Shown here: positions 10,371-22,131 of the stretch, one piece after another | Layout of the letters: every line of letters begins with the position of its first letter | Numbering within the stretch: position 1 is the first letter of the stretch | Assembly: GCA_014529385.2 (NCBI GenBank) | Contig: CM043960.1 | Span: 121,883,043-121,947,042 of the forward strand | Length of the DNA: 64,000 bases | From: Adiantum capillus-veneris | Lineage: Eukaryota; Streptophyta; Polypodiopsida; Polypodiales; Pteridaceae | Reading direction: 5' to 3' | The notes under the pieces: model-generated | What the model was told of the DNA's origin: nothing | What the model saw: only the letters and a program-made list of their open reading frames with translations | The model's database searches: none | Made by a program: the position numbers and the translations under genes

Positions 10371-11060
10371 TATGATTTGACTAAGAAGAGAATTTCATTC
10401 CATTGGGGACCTGGACAAAAACAAGCTTTTGAAAAGCTTAAGTATTTACTCAGTCACGGACCTGTCCTCACCGTCCCTGATCTTCTCATACCTTTCGAGG
10501 TGTATTGCGAGGCATCTGGAGATTGTGTAGGAGCAATCTTGAACCAAGAGGGTCATGCCATAGCTTATGAAAGCCGGCGCCTTAAAGATGCAAAGTTGCA
10601 TGCTTCCATTTATGAGAAAGAGCTAATGGAAATTATTCATGCTCTTTCTATATGGAAACATTATCTTTTGAGAGTTGATTCGTAATTAAGACAGATCATC
10701 AAAGTCTTTGCTACTTTCTCACACAGAGAAAGTTATCAGAAAAGCAGATGAGATGAGCCAACTTTCTTTCTATGTTTCATTTTCAGATTTTACATACTTC
10801 TGGAAACAAGAATGCCGTTGCAGATGCCTCTCCAGACGCCCTAAGGTCGTTGCTTTGACAACTATTTATCATGAGGTAGCCCTCTCTTTTAGGGGCCAAC
10901 CCAACGAGTTACCAAAGTGGCTACTGGAGACTTCGCGAGATGTAGCTACTTCAGATTTTCCATCAGATTGGTGTGAGGCGGGTACTACGTGACGGCTCCA
11001 ATGACTTCAAAACATTAAGATAGATGGGACTTTATTGCAAGTGAACAATGGTTTGATGTC
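10126..11060 (+). pseudogene. Ty3/gypsy element O, right part: RT/RNase H connection and RNase H (degenerate)
   Basis: The gypsy O frame resumes after gypsy B. It shows HEVRSFLGLYSYYLRFIRAF, then (after the 158 bp duplication) TKKRISFHWGPGQKQAFEKL, PFEVYCEASGDCVGAILNQ, AIAYESRRL and IYEKELMEIIHALSIWKHY. A frameshift near 10680 moves the RNase H end (TDHQSL) to another frame; later pieces such as NKNAVADA and RRPKVVALTT are recognisable. Beyond about 10990 only weak coding-like sequence remains, and no integrase or 3' LTR of O is found. A scrap of inverted LINE follows at 11207. Confidence 0.87.
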
Positions 11061-11206
11061 CTCGGTAGCAAAGGATAGAGAACCTCTAACAGTTGATGAG
11101 GCCATGTCATATGCATATAGTAATATTGCTATCAACACCTCCAATAGGCTAGCTCTTGCTTCTCCTTGGACCTCCTCTTTCAACATATGCATATACCTCA
11201 TCTATG

Positions 11207-11644
11207 TAAGTGTCCTAACTTGGAGAAAGTTTGTAAGAAAACGCTTCTGGACATTCTTGAACTCTTTCCAAGTAGACTTGAGATGCTCCCGCCCCACACT
11301 TTAACTCCATAAAGAAGAACCGGTGTCGCCAATGTATCAAGAATGTACTTTTTGAGAACCCTATTTTTTACGTCCCCCACATCACACATGTTTCTCAAAT
11401 GCGTAGTACGTTGTCATCCCAACTTCCAAACAAAACATAGCACAATCATGCCACTTGTGATTGGCCGGCAGAACCTCAAGGCCAAGGTACTTTAAGCTCT
11501 CAACAACTTCAAGTGTCTCATTGTTGTACACAATGCATGGCTTCTCCTTATGGTTGGCATAACCTTTGTTTTGGCTTCATTCACAATCAGCCCACTATGC
11601 AAGCAAAAGTTTTCAAGGACAACCATAAACTTTGTGCATCCTCT

Positions 11645-11648
<4 letters not shown>
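11207..11648 (-). pseudogene. LINE scrap, inverted (reverse transcriptase C-terminal region)
   Basis: Read on the minus strand, this matches the LINE copies at 38270-38695. It covers the segment after the catalytic YADD: from LMVVLENFCLHSGLIVNE-like sequence, through KYLGLEV and VLLYGVKVWGGSIS, to FLQTFSKLG. Both ends are truncated: the sequence stops matching near 11207 (LINE 3' side) and at the microsatellite near 11648 (5' side). Frame changes break it. In LINE orientation its 5' edge abuts (CT)n(CA)n, as with the other LINE copies. Confidence 0.88.

Positions 11649-11727
<79 letters not shown>
11647..11727. repeat. Compound (GT)n(GA)n microsatellite
   Basis: About 21 GT units run straight into about 19 GA units. 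The GT part begins at the truncated end of the inverted LINE scrap, where the LINE itself has a short ACACACTT. Confidence 0.96.
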
Positions 11728-11729
<2 letters not shown>

Positions 11730-14095
11730 GTTTGCTACTCAGGTACTATTGTTTATTGGTTCCCTTAACTGGACCGGTAGTCATTATTGCAGTCTATTTG
11801 CACTGGTTGAGCATGAAACTCTTCAAGCATGCCTAGCAATTTTTGTTAGGCTGTCCGTGTAATCCTTCGTGGTACAGTCGCAGAAAGGAAGAGCTAGAAT
11901 CAAGTCACATTGCAGTCTTGTCAGCAGTTTTCTGCTTTTGGGAGGTGGCCAACAAACATTTCGCAAAGGGAATATGTGCGGATGATCCCTTTAGCTTTTT
12001 AGACTAGCTTCAACCAGAGAATTATATTGCATTTGACTAAATGTAACTACGTCTGATTCTCAGTTATGCACAAACCCACTATCTTGGATAGACTTCAATA
12101 CCTCCATTTTCAAGTATCTCTTAATCTTTTGAGTAGAGTGGAGACTTATTTTTTAAAGAGGTTTGTACCGCCATTTTGAAAAATTCTTGTTTCACTTTTG
12201 ATTGCACAAAAGGTTGTTCAAGAACCCCTCACTTAGTAAAATTTGTTATATCTGATTCAATTTCTCTTTCTAATAAGTCTCAGTTAGCTTTATCCTTGAA
12301 GCTGACATCCAAAATTGACATAGGCCACTGAAAGGTAAAGGCCATGCGAAATTTACGAGTAAAGCTGTCATTGACTGTGAACTGTCGCATGTTCTATCCT
12401 GTCTAACAGCTAGGATTGTTTCAGTTTATTCCTATCAAACTCTCTCAAGGTACTTCGTGGCCGCAACTCACCAATACACATTCTTGTTTGGCTGTGGACA
12501 CCTCTATTGGTGTGTTTGTTTGAGCCATAACAACGCTTGTACGCTATGCATGCAGCATGTTGTGGTAAGTAACAGCAGTTATGAGGCCCATAACTGCTTA
12601 ATCCTTTCTCAATTATTTGTACTAGCTTTATGAGGGATTGCAACAACCGAGAACAACATGCTCTTGCAATACACACCAATTGGATATTGGCTTGTACTCT
12701 CAAATTGGATATTGCCACCCAAATTGAGGGGCAAGGATTTGCAATAGTCAAAAAGCGTTGCGAAATAAGAAAAAGTCTCATTGAGGAGGCTCTCAAATGC
12801 CATTGCAGTGAGAGTCATCAATACGAAATCTATTTAATCATGGTGTTAGTGGAATCTTTTAGGAATTTCTGGTGTCTTTCTTCAGCATGTCATGTGTGGC
12901 CACAGGCTCAAAATTCTACAGAAGTACATCTCAAGTTACCATCCCTTTCAATGGGCCATACTGACATTATTTGCCAATTGGTCGGAGCAGTTAGGCTCTT
13001 GCAAGGTTGAAGAGATGAGAAGCTCTATTTTCACCTACATCTCCTAGGAACCTAAGATATCACTTTGGGAATGCATAAACAAGTTTAAGGGGGATGAAAA
13101 AGATGTGTTGCAAGGAGAGGACCAAACATGTCTCCATTGGTCGCCCGCCCTAAACAAAACTTTTGGCTCTGAGAGTGAAGATGAGTTTTATGTGACTTCT
13201 GTGACTCATAAGAAAGGCCATATAACAAAGGAATTCGACTGGGTATGATAGAAAACAAAATACATCAATTTCGTACAAAGCGGTGCAAAAGAAGAATCAT
13301 AGGAACTCAGTTCATGCTTCTCAAGGCTCAAGTCGTATGGGGGAAATCCTTCCAACCATATTTTAACATCTTGTATTGTCAAGTCGAGGTTACAAGGCAC
13401 TCAAAAACATGTGGTAAGATCAAAAAAAGAAAGACATAAAAATGCACTTTTTATAGGTGTGATAGGGTAGGATTTTGAACACCTCCAAAGAGCATCCCAA
13501 AGAGGCTACTTTGGCTATGATAGGAACTTTATGTATAAGCATGATAGGATTTACAGCATCAAACCAAGCAACATGGCTATTATTGAAGTTCTATGTATAG
13601 AGGGTTTTGGAATGAATATGGTGGGATGCTAAGTTCAAATTAGAGAGGCGTACCGATCAAGTTAGTTGCAATGCTAATGTACTCTTAAGTATACTTGAAT
13701 GTCATATAGGGACATATAGATGGATACATGAAATCATGGATGTGGTGAAAGTATTTACGTGAGTGGAAGTATTATCCCATTGATATGCTATGAAGCATGT
13801 TGTTGGCTTCTCAAGACCTTTCAATCATTAAATTGATGTTGTTATTAGTCTTAAATAGTCCTTTATGCTCTATTAGCGGTAAGTTGTAGTTGTGTCCATT
13901 TTTCAATCATTTCAATTTGCTAGACCTTAATTGTGATCACCTCCTATTCTTGATGTGCAAATTTTGGCTCTCTCTTCAATTTGTCTTTCTATTTGCGGTT
14001 GCCTCTTACAATTCCATGCAGTTTCCTCCTCCTCTTGCTATGTCACAAGGAAGATGATAATGTGTTCGTGCCATGAAAGACCTCAAAGATCTATT
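11728..14095. other. No recognisable gene
   Basis: About 2.4 kb of AT-rich sequence. Short open frames (for example 12630-13010 plus, 12410-12796 minus) overlap on both strands and show no motif I recognise. Nothing resembles an LTR, terminal inverted repeat or splice-linked exon set. Confidence 0.6.
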
Positions 14096-14100
14096 TGAGA

Positions 14101-14132
<32 letters not shown>

Positions 14133-14192
14133 AGAAGAAGAAGAAGAAGAAGAAGAAATTTTTAACGTCGTAGGAAACTATCCCAAGAGACC
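14096..14192. repeat. (GA)n(GAA)n tract joined to an inverted copy of the gypsy B leader motif
   Basis: GA and GAA repeats (14096-14156) lead into about 34 bp that are the reverse complement of a segment in every unit of the 4026-4861 array (CTTGGGATAGTTTCCTACGA in array orientation). In both places the motif sits beside a pyrimidine/purine microsatellite. Confidence 0.85.
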
Positions 14193-14624
14193 TGAGAGAG
14201 GGAGATCATTTGTATGGGGTGATGACTACCTTTCCCATTGTTGTAGTGTATGATGTTCTACTAACACTCAGAGTTAGTTTTCTTTGGCAGCAGCAGGGCC
14301 TTCTTTTAAATCTATTCTTCTTTCCTTCTCTCTTGGAGATGGGGTCCTCTACATCATAGTTTGTCTTGGCATTGCTCCATGGGCTACCTCCTCATTCCTC
14401 TTGGTTGAGCTACCCTCTAGCTTCCTTCTACCTTGATGGTGGACATCTTTTGCAAAGTTCTTGGAATCCCACTTGTGGCTTCTTCACAACTCATACACCC
14501 TTCCCTCCCCAATATTCTTGTCACAACTCCATACTACAAAATAAAATAAAATCTATAGGGCTACATACAAGAGTGCAATGAAACAAGAAAGACTCGGGGT
14601 ATAGAAACTTCAAGGAGAAGGAGA
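14193..14624. other. No recognisable gene
   Basis: About 430 bp between the microsatellite and the target site of gypsy D. One 71-codon frame (14366-14581) has no recognised motif. Confidence 0.6.
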
Positions 14625-14629
14625 AGAAA
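14625..14629. other. Target-site duplication AGAAA of gypsy D (left)
   Basis: AGAAA directly precedes 14630 and is repeated at 23811-23815, directly after the outer end of the other LTR. It delimits gypsy D on both sides. Confidence 0.88.
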
Positions 14630-15774
14630 TGTAATGAAATTAGGTTGATAACATTGAAGCGGAATTAAAATGACAATAGTGAGCATTTCATTAAGAGAAT
14701 TTCTAATGAAGGTAGAGAGGAAGTGATTGATTAAAGATAGCAATAAAACATTACACCTAGTTAGCTTGCCATGAACAATACTTGTAAAAGAGAGAGAATT
14801 AGAGAAATTGACAATAGTTGAGGACCGGATTTACTTGGATCCCGGTCCCCCTCCAAAAGGCTTTTGTATTATATGTTCTTCCATGAAGAGAGACTTGGTA
14901 GAATACATTCTTTGTGTTCCTTGAGACTTTGTTGATGCCATGAAGATGGAAAGATTCATGCACCAATATTATGCCCAAAACAACAACTGAACTTACTTGC
15001 AATAGCATAAACTTGTCCCCGATCTCAATCCCAAGACCTCAAACACCTTCAAAGGTGAAGAGGTGAAGAGAGCTGGCAGAGAGTGAGGAAAGTGAAGAGG
15101 AAGAACATGTAACATACGAGAAAGAAGTATTATCCTAACATATCATCACTCTTAGAGCATAGCTTAACATAGTAATGGAGATTTGAGTAGATGATGAGCA
15201 TGCTTTGAAGCTTGACTCTTGCTTGGATTTGCATTCCATAGCCAAGAGGTGTTGGTGTAAGCTCTCTACTTCTCAAGCTTGGAGAAGGAGATTACTTCTT
15301 GGTAGCACACCATGAGAGAATGTGTGTGTGGGCTTGTGGGATGAGAGAGAGAGAGAGAGAGAGAGACCCTCCTTGTTTACACTAGCTCAAAGCCCATTGG
15401 CCCAAGCTTGGGGCTAACCAATGGAATGCCTAGGTCAAATCAAGCAAGGGGTGTAGCATTTAGACACGTGTCCTTCTTTCTCCCTTTGAGAGAGAGAGCT
15501 TGATTTATTAAATAATTAATACTAGGTCAACTGGCCAATAGAAATTAAGCTTGCACAAGGTCTGTTCAATTCTCATTGGACTCCTTGGTAGACTGTCCAT
15601 TAGAAATAAAGTAGATCCTAATTCTTATTGGTCCTTTTTAGGGACTTTTCCATAAAGCTTAAGCTTAATTCTCATTAGACCTCTCCATAAACCATCCAAT
15701 AGCATTGAGACTTAATTGGGGGCCTGCCATGTGTCCTTTATGTCTCTTGTGGAAGAGTGACTCTTGGGGCGCGC

Positions 15775-15857
<83 letters not shown>

Positions 15858-16234
15858 CTCTCCCATGCTCCTACTTGTACGGCTCGCCCCCTCCTTTGTA
15901 GGACTAGTTATTGACTTTTGGGCTCAAGCACCTCAAGCACTTAACGTTGGCAAAAATCTTGCCTAAAGGTTCTAGGTCTAAGGACTTTTAACATTAACCT
16001 TTGGAGGCTTTAATGAAGCTTAACTTAAGTTCTTTTAAAGCTTCATTAGATGCACATTTCTCCTTGGTAGACCTCTCTCCATTTGGACCCTTATTGAGAT
16101 GAGCTTATCTCTCCTCTTGGTTCTCTGCTAAGAATGGGTCTAGCAGCACATATATGTATCCTAACTCTTGTTCCCGTTTATCAAATGATCAATTCAATAT
16201 CAGAAAATCATTTGGGATATTAGATTTTATGACA
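14630..16234 (-). repeat. 3' LTR of gypsy D
   Basis: About 1.6 kb. On the minus strand it starts TGTCATAAAATCT at 16234 and ends TTACA at 14630. It matches 22386-23810 and, inverted, the gypsy C LTRs. Extra length comes mainly from the (GT)n tract at 15769-15856. A GA tract lies at 15342-15365. Confidence 0.88.
15769..15856. repeat. (GC)n(GT)n microsatellite inside gypsy D 3' LTR
   Basis: A few GC units followed by about 40 GT units. At the same LTR position the sister LTR has a 21-base G run instead (23368-23388). Confidence 0.97.
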
Positions 16235-16237
16235 TTA

Positions 16238-16248
16238 CCTCTCTCTTG
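16238..16248 (-). other. Polypurine tract of gypsy D
   Basis: On the minus strand CAAGAGAGAGG precedes the 3' LTR, separated by TAA. Gypsy C has the same arrangement at 55925-55935. Confidence 0.7.
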
Positions 16249-16726
16249 AAATCATAGTCGTCCTCGACTATGAGGTAGAGAAGGTAAAGCCTAGTCATTA
16301 CTCCATGGTTTCTTAGCGGGTAAAGGATTCCTTTGTACGCTACGACATCATTCCAAAATGTATGACTAATCTATTTGGTGCTTGAGAGACTTAGCTGTCA
16401 ATAAGCTTGTTTGCTCTTTAGTCCATATCGCATTTCCGAAGTAGAGTGACAAATTCTACTTGGTGTTTTAGAGACGTCATCGCCACAAACATGATTCTAA
16501 GCATGCATACTTGTTAAATTTGTGTACAATAAAACAAAAAGAGAGAGTCTTAAAGACAAAAACAATGTTCATTTGAAATGCATTTACATTTCCTTACTCT
16601 ACTGTAGCATTGAAAGCATTGACAAGGTTCATATTATCCTTAAGCTATGTCCCTTGCATCCATCTAGCATCTTCCAAAGGATAATTTTTGAATTTAATAA
16701 GATCTATCGGATAATCTTACCATGTC

Positions 16727-17808
16727 TTAGCACCTTGTCGAAGGATGGATTCGGGTTTTAGCACCTCTTCTTGATCCTCGATCTGGAGGGTCTTCATTTA
16801 TTGGTTCTATTGGTGGATCCCCTTTGTAAGGCTTGAGTAGGCTCACATGAAAAGCATTGTGTATGAGCCAATGATTGGGCAACTTTAATTGATAACGAGA
16901 TGGCTTAAGAATTTGAAAAGGACCGTAGTATCTTTTTGCTAAATTAGCATAATACTTCTGGTGGCCCGTAGGATTCTTGTCCGTAGTTTGCCTTAAACGA
17001 GCCTTGGGGAATTTTAGCAAGACCCAATCATTTTCCTTAAAAGCTAAGGCTAGTTTGTGCTTTTTAGCAGCAGCCTTTTGCCTTTGCTATGAGATGGATA
17101 TAGCCTCTTTAATCTCTCAAAAAGATTCTTGTAGATCTCGGCTATACGCATCAACGGCGAAGATTTTTCCATGTATCTTAAGTAGCAAGGGACTTTTAGA
17201 TATTTCCTCTATGACTTCGAAAGGTGTCTTCCCTGTAGAAGTATGCATGGTGTTATTGTACGTATACTCTATAAGGGGTAAGTACTTCTCCCATTGTGAG
17301 CATTGATCTACTTCCGTGACATAGGTTTTTAGTAGATCTAGAATTGTAAGGTTACCTATCTCACTTTGGCCATCCGTTTGTGGGTGATAGGCCAAAGAGA
17401 AATTTAACCTTGTATCTAGGTTCTCAACAAAACCCTTCCAAAAGTTACTGATCATTTTAGGACCTCTATCTAAAACTATAGATGTTGGCAAGCCATGGTA
17501 TTTGAAAATCTGAGATATAAAGAGGGTTGTCATTTGGTGTGCCTTAATAGTCTTTTTGACAGGTATAATATGTGGTTGTTTGCTAAACCTATCTACTATT
17601 ATCCATATTCCTATATTCCCATGGATAGACTTGGGCAATCCAAAGATAAAATCCATGGATATGCTCTCCCATGGTGAATTAGTAATTGGCAATGGCTGGA
17701 GCAATCCAGGTTGTTTCCCTCTATCATACTTTGTCTTTTGGCATACCACCCATTTTGAAACATGCTCTTGTATGTCTACTTTCATGATGGGCCAATAGAA
17801 GTAGGTCT
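16727..17808 (-). pseudogene. Gypsy D integrase and C-terminal region
   Basis: Minus-strand pol end. The integrase core shows WESISMDFIFGLPKS, VLDRGPKMISNFWKG (SDRDP-type site changed to LDRGP) and [15 protein letters not shown], preceded by VVCQKTKYDRGK from the zinc-binding part. A later frame (about 17020-16727) gives the C-terminal GHQKYYANLAKRYYGPFQIL and HNAFHVSLLKPYKGDPP. The following chromodomain-like stretch is frameshifted. Gypsy C 54375-55583 is a close relative and supports the frame choice. Confidence 0.9.
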
Positions 17809-19110
17809 CTACTCCTCAAAGAGTAGGTTGAATCCCTCTATGCCTTGCATAAGGAGGATCATGGGATTCATACATTGCTTTCTCACAAAGTGAGTTAGTA
17901 AAACATGGCATATTGCCATAGAGGAGATAACCATCTTTCTTTCATCTATCATAAAAGATAGGTCATTGTGAGTTGCTATAGAGACAGCATTTTCTCTTGG
18001 CCATTGTGATAGTGCATCGGTCACTTAATTGTGCTTGCCAACAATGTGAGCAATATGAAAATTAAATTGCAAAAGAAAATTTATCCACCTCATTTGTTTG
18101 TTGGAGATCTTGGTTTACTTCATGAAATAGTTGAGGCTTTGATGATCCGTGCGTAGGATGAATGGAGTCCCTGAAAGATAGTGCTTTGATGAGTCTAGGT
18201 CATGTAGAACAGCTAGTAGCTCCTTTTCATATATATCCAATACTCATGAAAGTTGAGTCTTTGACTCTCGTATGCTATGGCATGCCCTTTTTGAAGCAAA
18301 ACAATTTCCACAAGCATCACATTGGACCTCAAATGGCTTTGAGAGATCCGGCAATGTAAGCACAGGTTGAGAGATAAGTTTCTCTTTGAGCTTGTCAAAA
18401 GTATCTTGCTCTTTTGCAGTCCATGTATACCTAACTTTCTTTTTCCTTAAGTCATGTATGGTCCTACTATTAGCAAGAATTTCTCTACAAAGCGTCTATA
18501 GTATGCACATATACCAATAAAGCTTTGTTTTTCGTGTAGATTCATTGGATTATGCCATCCTTTTATTACCACTAGCTTTGTGGGATCCATTTGGATGCAA
18601 TCTTTCTTTTGATTAATGACAAGTTTATTCTCTCTTAGAACTTGAAAGATTACCCGGAGATGTTACTTATGCTCCTCAAAAGAATTGGAGTAGATAATGA
18701 TATCATCAAAGAATACTCCAGTAAACTTGCGGTGGGGCCTAAAGATTTTTTTCATTAAGCGGTTAAATGTGGTTGGAGCATTTGTTAAGCCAAAAGGCAT
18801 GACAAGATATTCATAAAGACCAAATTTTGTACAAAAAGCGATCTTTATGATATCTTCATTGACTACCTTATCTGATGATAGCCACTTTTAAGGTAGACCC
18901 TTGTCATTTATCCAATAGATCTTCTACATGTGGCAAGGGAAACCTATTTTTGATAGTGATTCTCTTTTGTGCTCTATAGTCAACACACATATGATACGTG
19001 TCGTCTTTCTTTTGACTAAAAGGACTGGTGAATAAAATGGTGAAGAGCTAGGCCTCATCATCCCCTTTTCTACCAGTTCATGAAATTGCCTCCTCATAAT
19101 CTCCTCTTAT
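17809..19110 (-). pseudogene. Gypsy D reverse transcriptase and RNase H (heavily decayed)
   Basis: Minus-strand frames give [44 protein letters not shown] (catalytic FDD kept), INQKKD and the RNase H pieces GHAIAYESQRLN, TDHQSLNYF and TDALSQWPRENAVSIATHND. Numerous stops and frame changes occur, for example around 18890-18930 and 18600. The order matches gypsy C 50690-54300. Confidence 0.87.
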
Positions 19111-20210
19111 TGAGCTTGTGAAACTTGATAAGGAGGCTTATTAGGCGGTGAGCTCCCTGGTAGAATCTCTATTGCATGATCATCATCCCCTTGTTTTGGA
19201 GGTAACTCTCTAGGGATATCATCAATAAAAACATCTTGGAATTTACTTAGAAAATTAGACAACTCTAATTCCTCTTGATTGCCACCATTTTTATCTAGTA
19301 AAACAGTAGAATCTTTTACAGATTCCTTAACAAAAATCATGCATGCGAAAATTGAGCTTTTCATTGACTTATCAAAAGCAGGAGTATTTACAAGGGGTAT
19401 GGTGTTACCCAGCTCATTAGCATCTATGTACATATTCTTTTTCCTATACTTGAAATATATTCTCCTTTCAGGGAACTTCACATTGGCAGCCATGCGATTG
19501 AACCATGGTGTCCCTAAGATAACATCCTCATGTTGGAGAGGGGAGATGAAAAAGTCCTCTTTGTTAACGTAGCCTACCATTGTATGGTGGACTTTTGAAA
19601 ATGCATAGCTACATGTCGTAGCTTAGAGGACTCCAAGCTCTCATCTCCAAAGGCTACATCAAATTGTTGGATAAAGGCCAAGACTTTGTCCGCAACACCA
19701 AAGGTGCCATCATAGGTGAGAAAAGAGATATTCTTCCCTCCCTCCTTGAACTTCTTGAGTTTGTTGGACCTTTTCCAAGTGGCATAAGACTTCCGATGCC
19801 CCCTCCTTTTTGTCTCTTTAGGGGATAAGCCATTGCTTTCATCGGAAGAAGAGGAAGGTGATGACGCTGAAGAACAGAGTGACCTCTTTTTCTTCGAGGA
19901 AGAAGGTGATGAAGATGGAGAAGAGGGTGACCTCTTTCTCTCCTTTTTCTTCCTTTAACTCCTCTCTTCCTTCTTGGGATTATGAGGAGATGGAGAAGAG
20001 GGTGACCTCTTTCTCTCCTTTTACTTCCTTTGACTCCTCTCTTCCTTCTTGGGATTATGAGGAGAGGGACTATGTGGTGATCTTTTCCCCTTACAAGGAG
20101 TTGGAGATCTTTGTGACCGCCGTCATTGTTGAGCCACATCTTCCGATAGATTTGGCGACTCACTTCTTTCTCTTTTGTAGGGTTCCTCCTCTTCTCTCAC
20201 CGGAGAGAAC
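19107..20210 (-). pseudogene. Gypsy D gag and protease/RT linker, internally deleted
   Basis: Read on the minus strand, an N-terminal Ser/Lys-rich stretch (SPHNPKKEERSQRK repeated; SPSSSPSSSKKKRS) leads into gag core sequence ISFLTYDGTFGVADKVLAFI and SLESSKLRHVAMHF. It then jumps directly to pol sequence ([20 protein letters not shown]) at about 19580. The gag C-terminus, zinc knuckle and most of the protease are missing here but present in gypsy C (49860-50140). The 157-codon frame 19580-19107 ends in PPNKPPYQVSQAQ, the start of reverse transcriptase. The Ser/Lys part holds a 75 bp tandem duplication (about 19920-20070). Confidence 0.85.
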
Positions 20211-20214
20211 CTTC

Positions 20215-20309
20215 TGTTGGGAGTCTCTCCAAGAGGCTTCCTAAGTACTCTCTCTTCTTGGGGAGTTTTCTCCTACTCGCCTACACCCTCCATAGTCACA
20301 TTTTCATCA
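20215..20309 (+). repeat. 5' LTR of copia E (short, left edge tentative)
   Basis: CTCCTACTCGCCTACACCCT and the bases to TTTTCATCA (20270-20309) match the end of the 3' LTR at 22345-22384. TGTTGGGA at 20215 could be the LTR start, but the sequence between does not align well with the 253 bp 3' LTR, so most of this LTR is deleted or replaced. Confidence 0.55.
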
Positions 20310-20311
20310 AC

Positions 20312-20325
20312 TGGTATTAGAGCTC
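20312..20325 (+). other. Primer binding site of copia E
   Basis: TGGTATTAGAGCTC follows the LTR end after two bases. It resembles the initiator tRNA-Met site TGGTATCAGAGC with one change. Confidence 0.78.
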
Positions 20326-20806
20326 GCGGCTGCAGGTGGTGGAGCTTCAAGAACCGCATCTCAAAATGTTGCTCCAGGAGGCCGCTTGGTGCACACAGAG
20401 CGTCTTGATACACTGCAGCAAATCCAGGTGAGGATGCAAAGGTCGTGTAGAGGTCAAGGCAAGTTGGAGCTTGGTACACTGCGTCTCGAAATGCTACTAC
20501 AAAAACACTACTGTGAGCTAGTGAGAACGATATCCCCTACAACTATTTCACATGTGGAGTTTTGAAACTCTGGTGCCTGCCAAGGGTTAAAGTCAGTGTG
20601 GGTGAAATTTGCAAGGCTAGAAATCTGCAGCTTATTGAAAAGCTTGTGCAGAGATTAACTTGCTGCAAAAGGGATATTCAACTAAAATTGTTGATTGTTT
20701 TCAACTATTTCCAGCTCTTTGAAGGACACATCAAGGTTAAAACTTATCAACAATAATAGTTGTAGCGAGCAACAAGAATTCAACATCATTTTTTACTTCA
20801 ACGAGT

Positions 20807-21720
20807 ATGGCATTGAAAGTGGATAAATTCAACGGAAACGGATTCCATACTTGGCAAATAAAGGTAAAAGACTATCTTATGCAAAAAAATATGTGGAATG
20901 TCGTGAAGCCCCTATCAACCAACGAAGCTGGCACATCCGCTACAGTTACGAGAGTGCTATCTACGGAGCAACAATGCAAGGACAAGCAAGAATTAGGTAT
21001 AATCCTGACATCTCTTGAAGATGACTTTATTCAGTACTTGGATGACGTGAAATCTTCTAGTGCTGCCTAGATACAGCTAGAGAAGGTTTTTGGTGCTAAA
21101 GCTAAGTATTCAATGATGAGTCTAAAGATGGAATTGTACTCTCTTGCTATGTGTGCCAATGAAAACATTGCATTTTTAGCTAACTAACTGAAGAGTATTA
21201 AAACTCAACTTGTTTATGTCAAAGCCCCAGTGCCAAAAGAAGATCTCATAATTGTTTTATTAAAAAGTTTGCCTGATGAATTCCATCAGATTGTTACTAT
21301 TTTAAAAGAGAAAGATTTGTTGCCCTCCTTAGTTGGTATCATCAATTCATTGTAGGAAGAAGAAAAAAGGATATCCCGTATCAATTCGCCCATTAACCCT
21401 AGTGCACAGTATCCCCTGCAGTATCCCCCATCACTTCTTCTGATACTCCCAGTGCTTATGCAGTCACTAATTGTGCTTCTACCTCAGCTTCATCCCGACC
21501 ATCCATTGGTACCAGATCTTGTGCCATTTGTGGGTGCAACAATCACTAGACAAAGGACTATTTCAAGAAGAATCCTTGTGTTCATTGTGGTAAGACAAAT
21601 CATCCTTCAAATAAGTGCTTTCAAAAGAGTAAAAATCATATTCATGTGATTGATGGAGACACCGAATCTCAAATATTTGTTGTTGACAGTGATGTTCTTT
21701 AGATCAACTCTTTTTATGTT
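20807..21720 (+). pseudogene. Copia E gag (UBN2/gag-polypeptide type), broken
   Basis: Starting at ATG 20807, MALKVDKFNGNGFHTWQIKV and QKNMWNVVKPL are typical of copia gag N-termini. The frame stops at about 21068 (TAG after SSSAA) and again at 21184, but later gag sequence (LLKSLPDEFHQIVTILKEK, EEEKRIS) follows in frame. A decayed zinc-knuckle region is suggested near 21510-21620 (CAICGCNNH- and CVHCGKTNH-like in alternative frames). No protease motif is found downstream. Confidence 0.85.
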
Positions 21721-21956
21721 TTTCCTAGTCAAAATAAGTTGTACGGGCTATAGACACTGCCACACATGAGTGCTAAGACCTCTCAAACTACCAGTTTTTG
21801 TTCAAGTCCTATTTTTGTTGCACTTCTCGTGAGGTTATTGTGTACACCTTAAACCCAAGGTTTAAGGTGAACCAAAAACTCCATTTGCAGTGAACCAAAA
21901 ACTCCATTTGCCGGTAGCTAGTTTTTTACCTACACCCTATCTATGCTTAAGGGGCA

Positions 21957-21998
<42 letters not shown>
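21957..21998. repeat. Poly-G tract, 42 bases
   Basis: An uninterrupted run of 42 G lies within the deleted interior of copia E, between gag and the 3' LTR. Confidence 0.97.
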
Positions 21999-22000
<2 letters not shown>

Positions 22001-22131
22001 CACTATCATAGCACCAGGTTATGGATACACCAAACTCCTTGGTTGTGAGAGAACCAAAACTCACAGTTGAAAAGTACACCAAAAACTCAATATTATGAGA
22101 GTCATATATCTAGTTCGGGCTTGGGGAGGGT

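Noticed and set aside
12410-13010. Possible gene with overlapping frames on both strands
   Set aside because: No motif and no consistent frame; AT-rich chance frames.
15705-15966. Two open frames with long Val-Cys repeats
   Set aside because: Produced by the (GT)n microsatellite in the gypsy D LTR; frames overlap and have no other content.
19858-20244. 128-codon plus-strand frame with RVTSFSPF repeats
   Set aside because: Opposite-strand shadow of the duplicated Ser/Lys segment of gypsy D gag.
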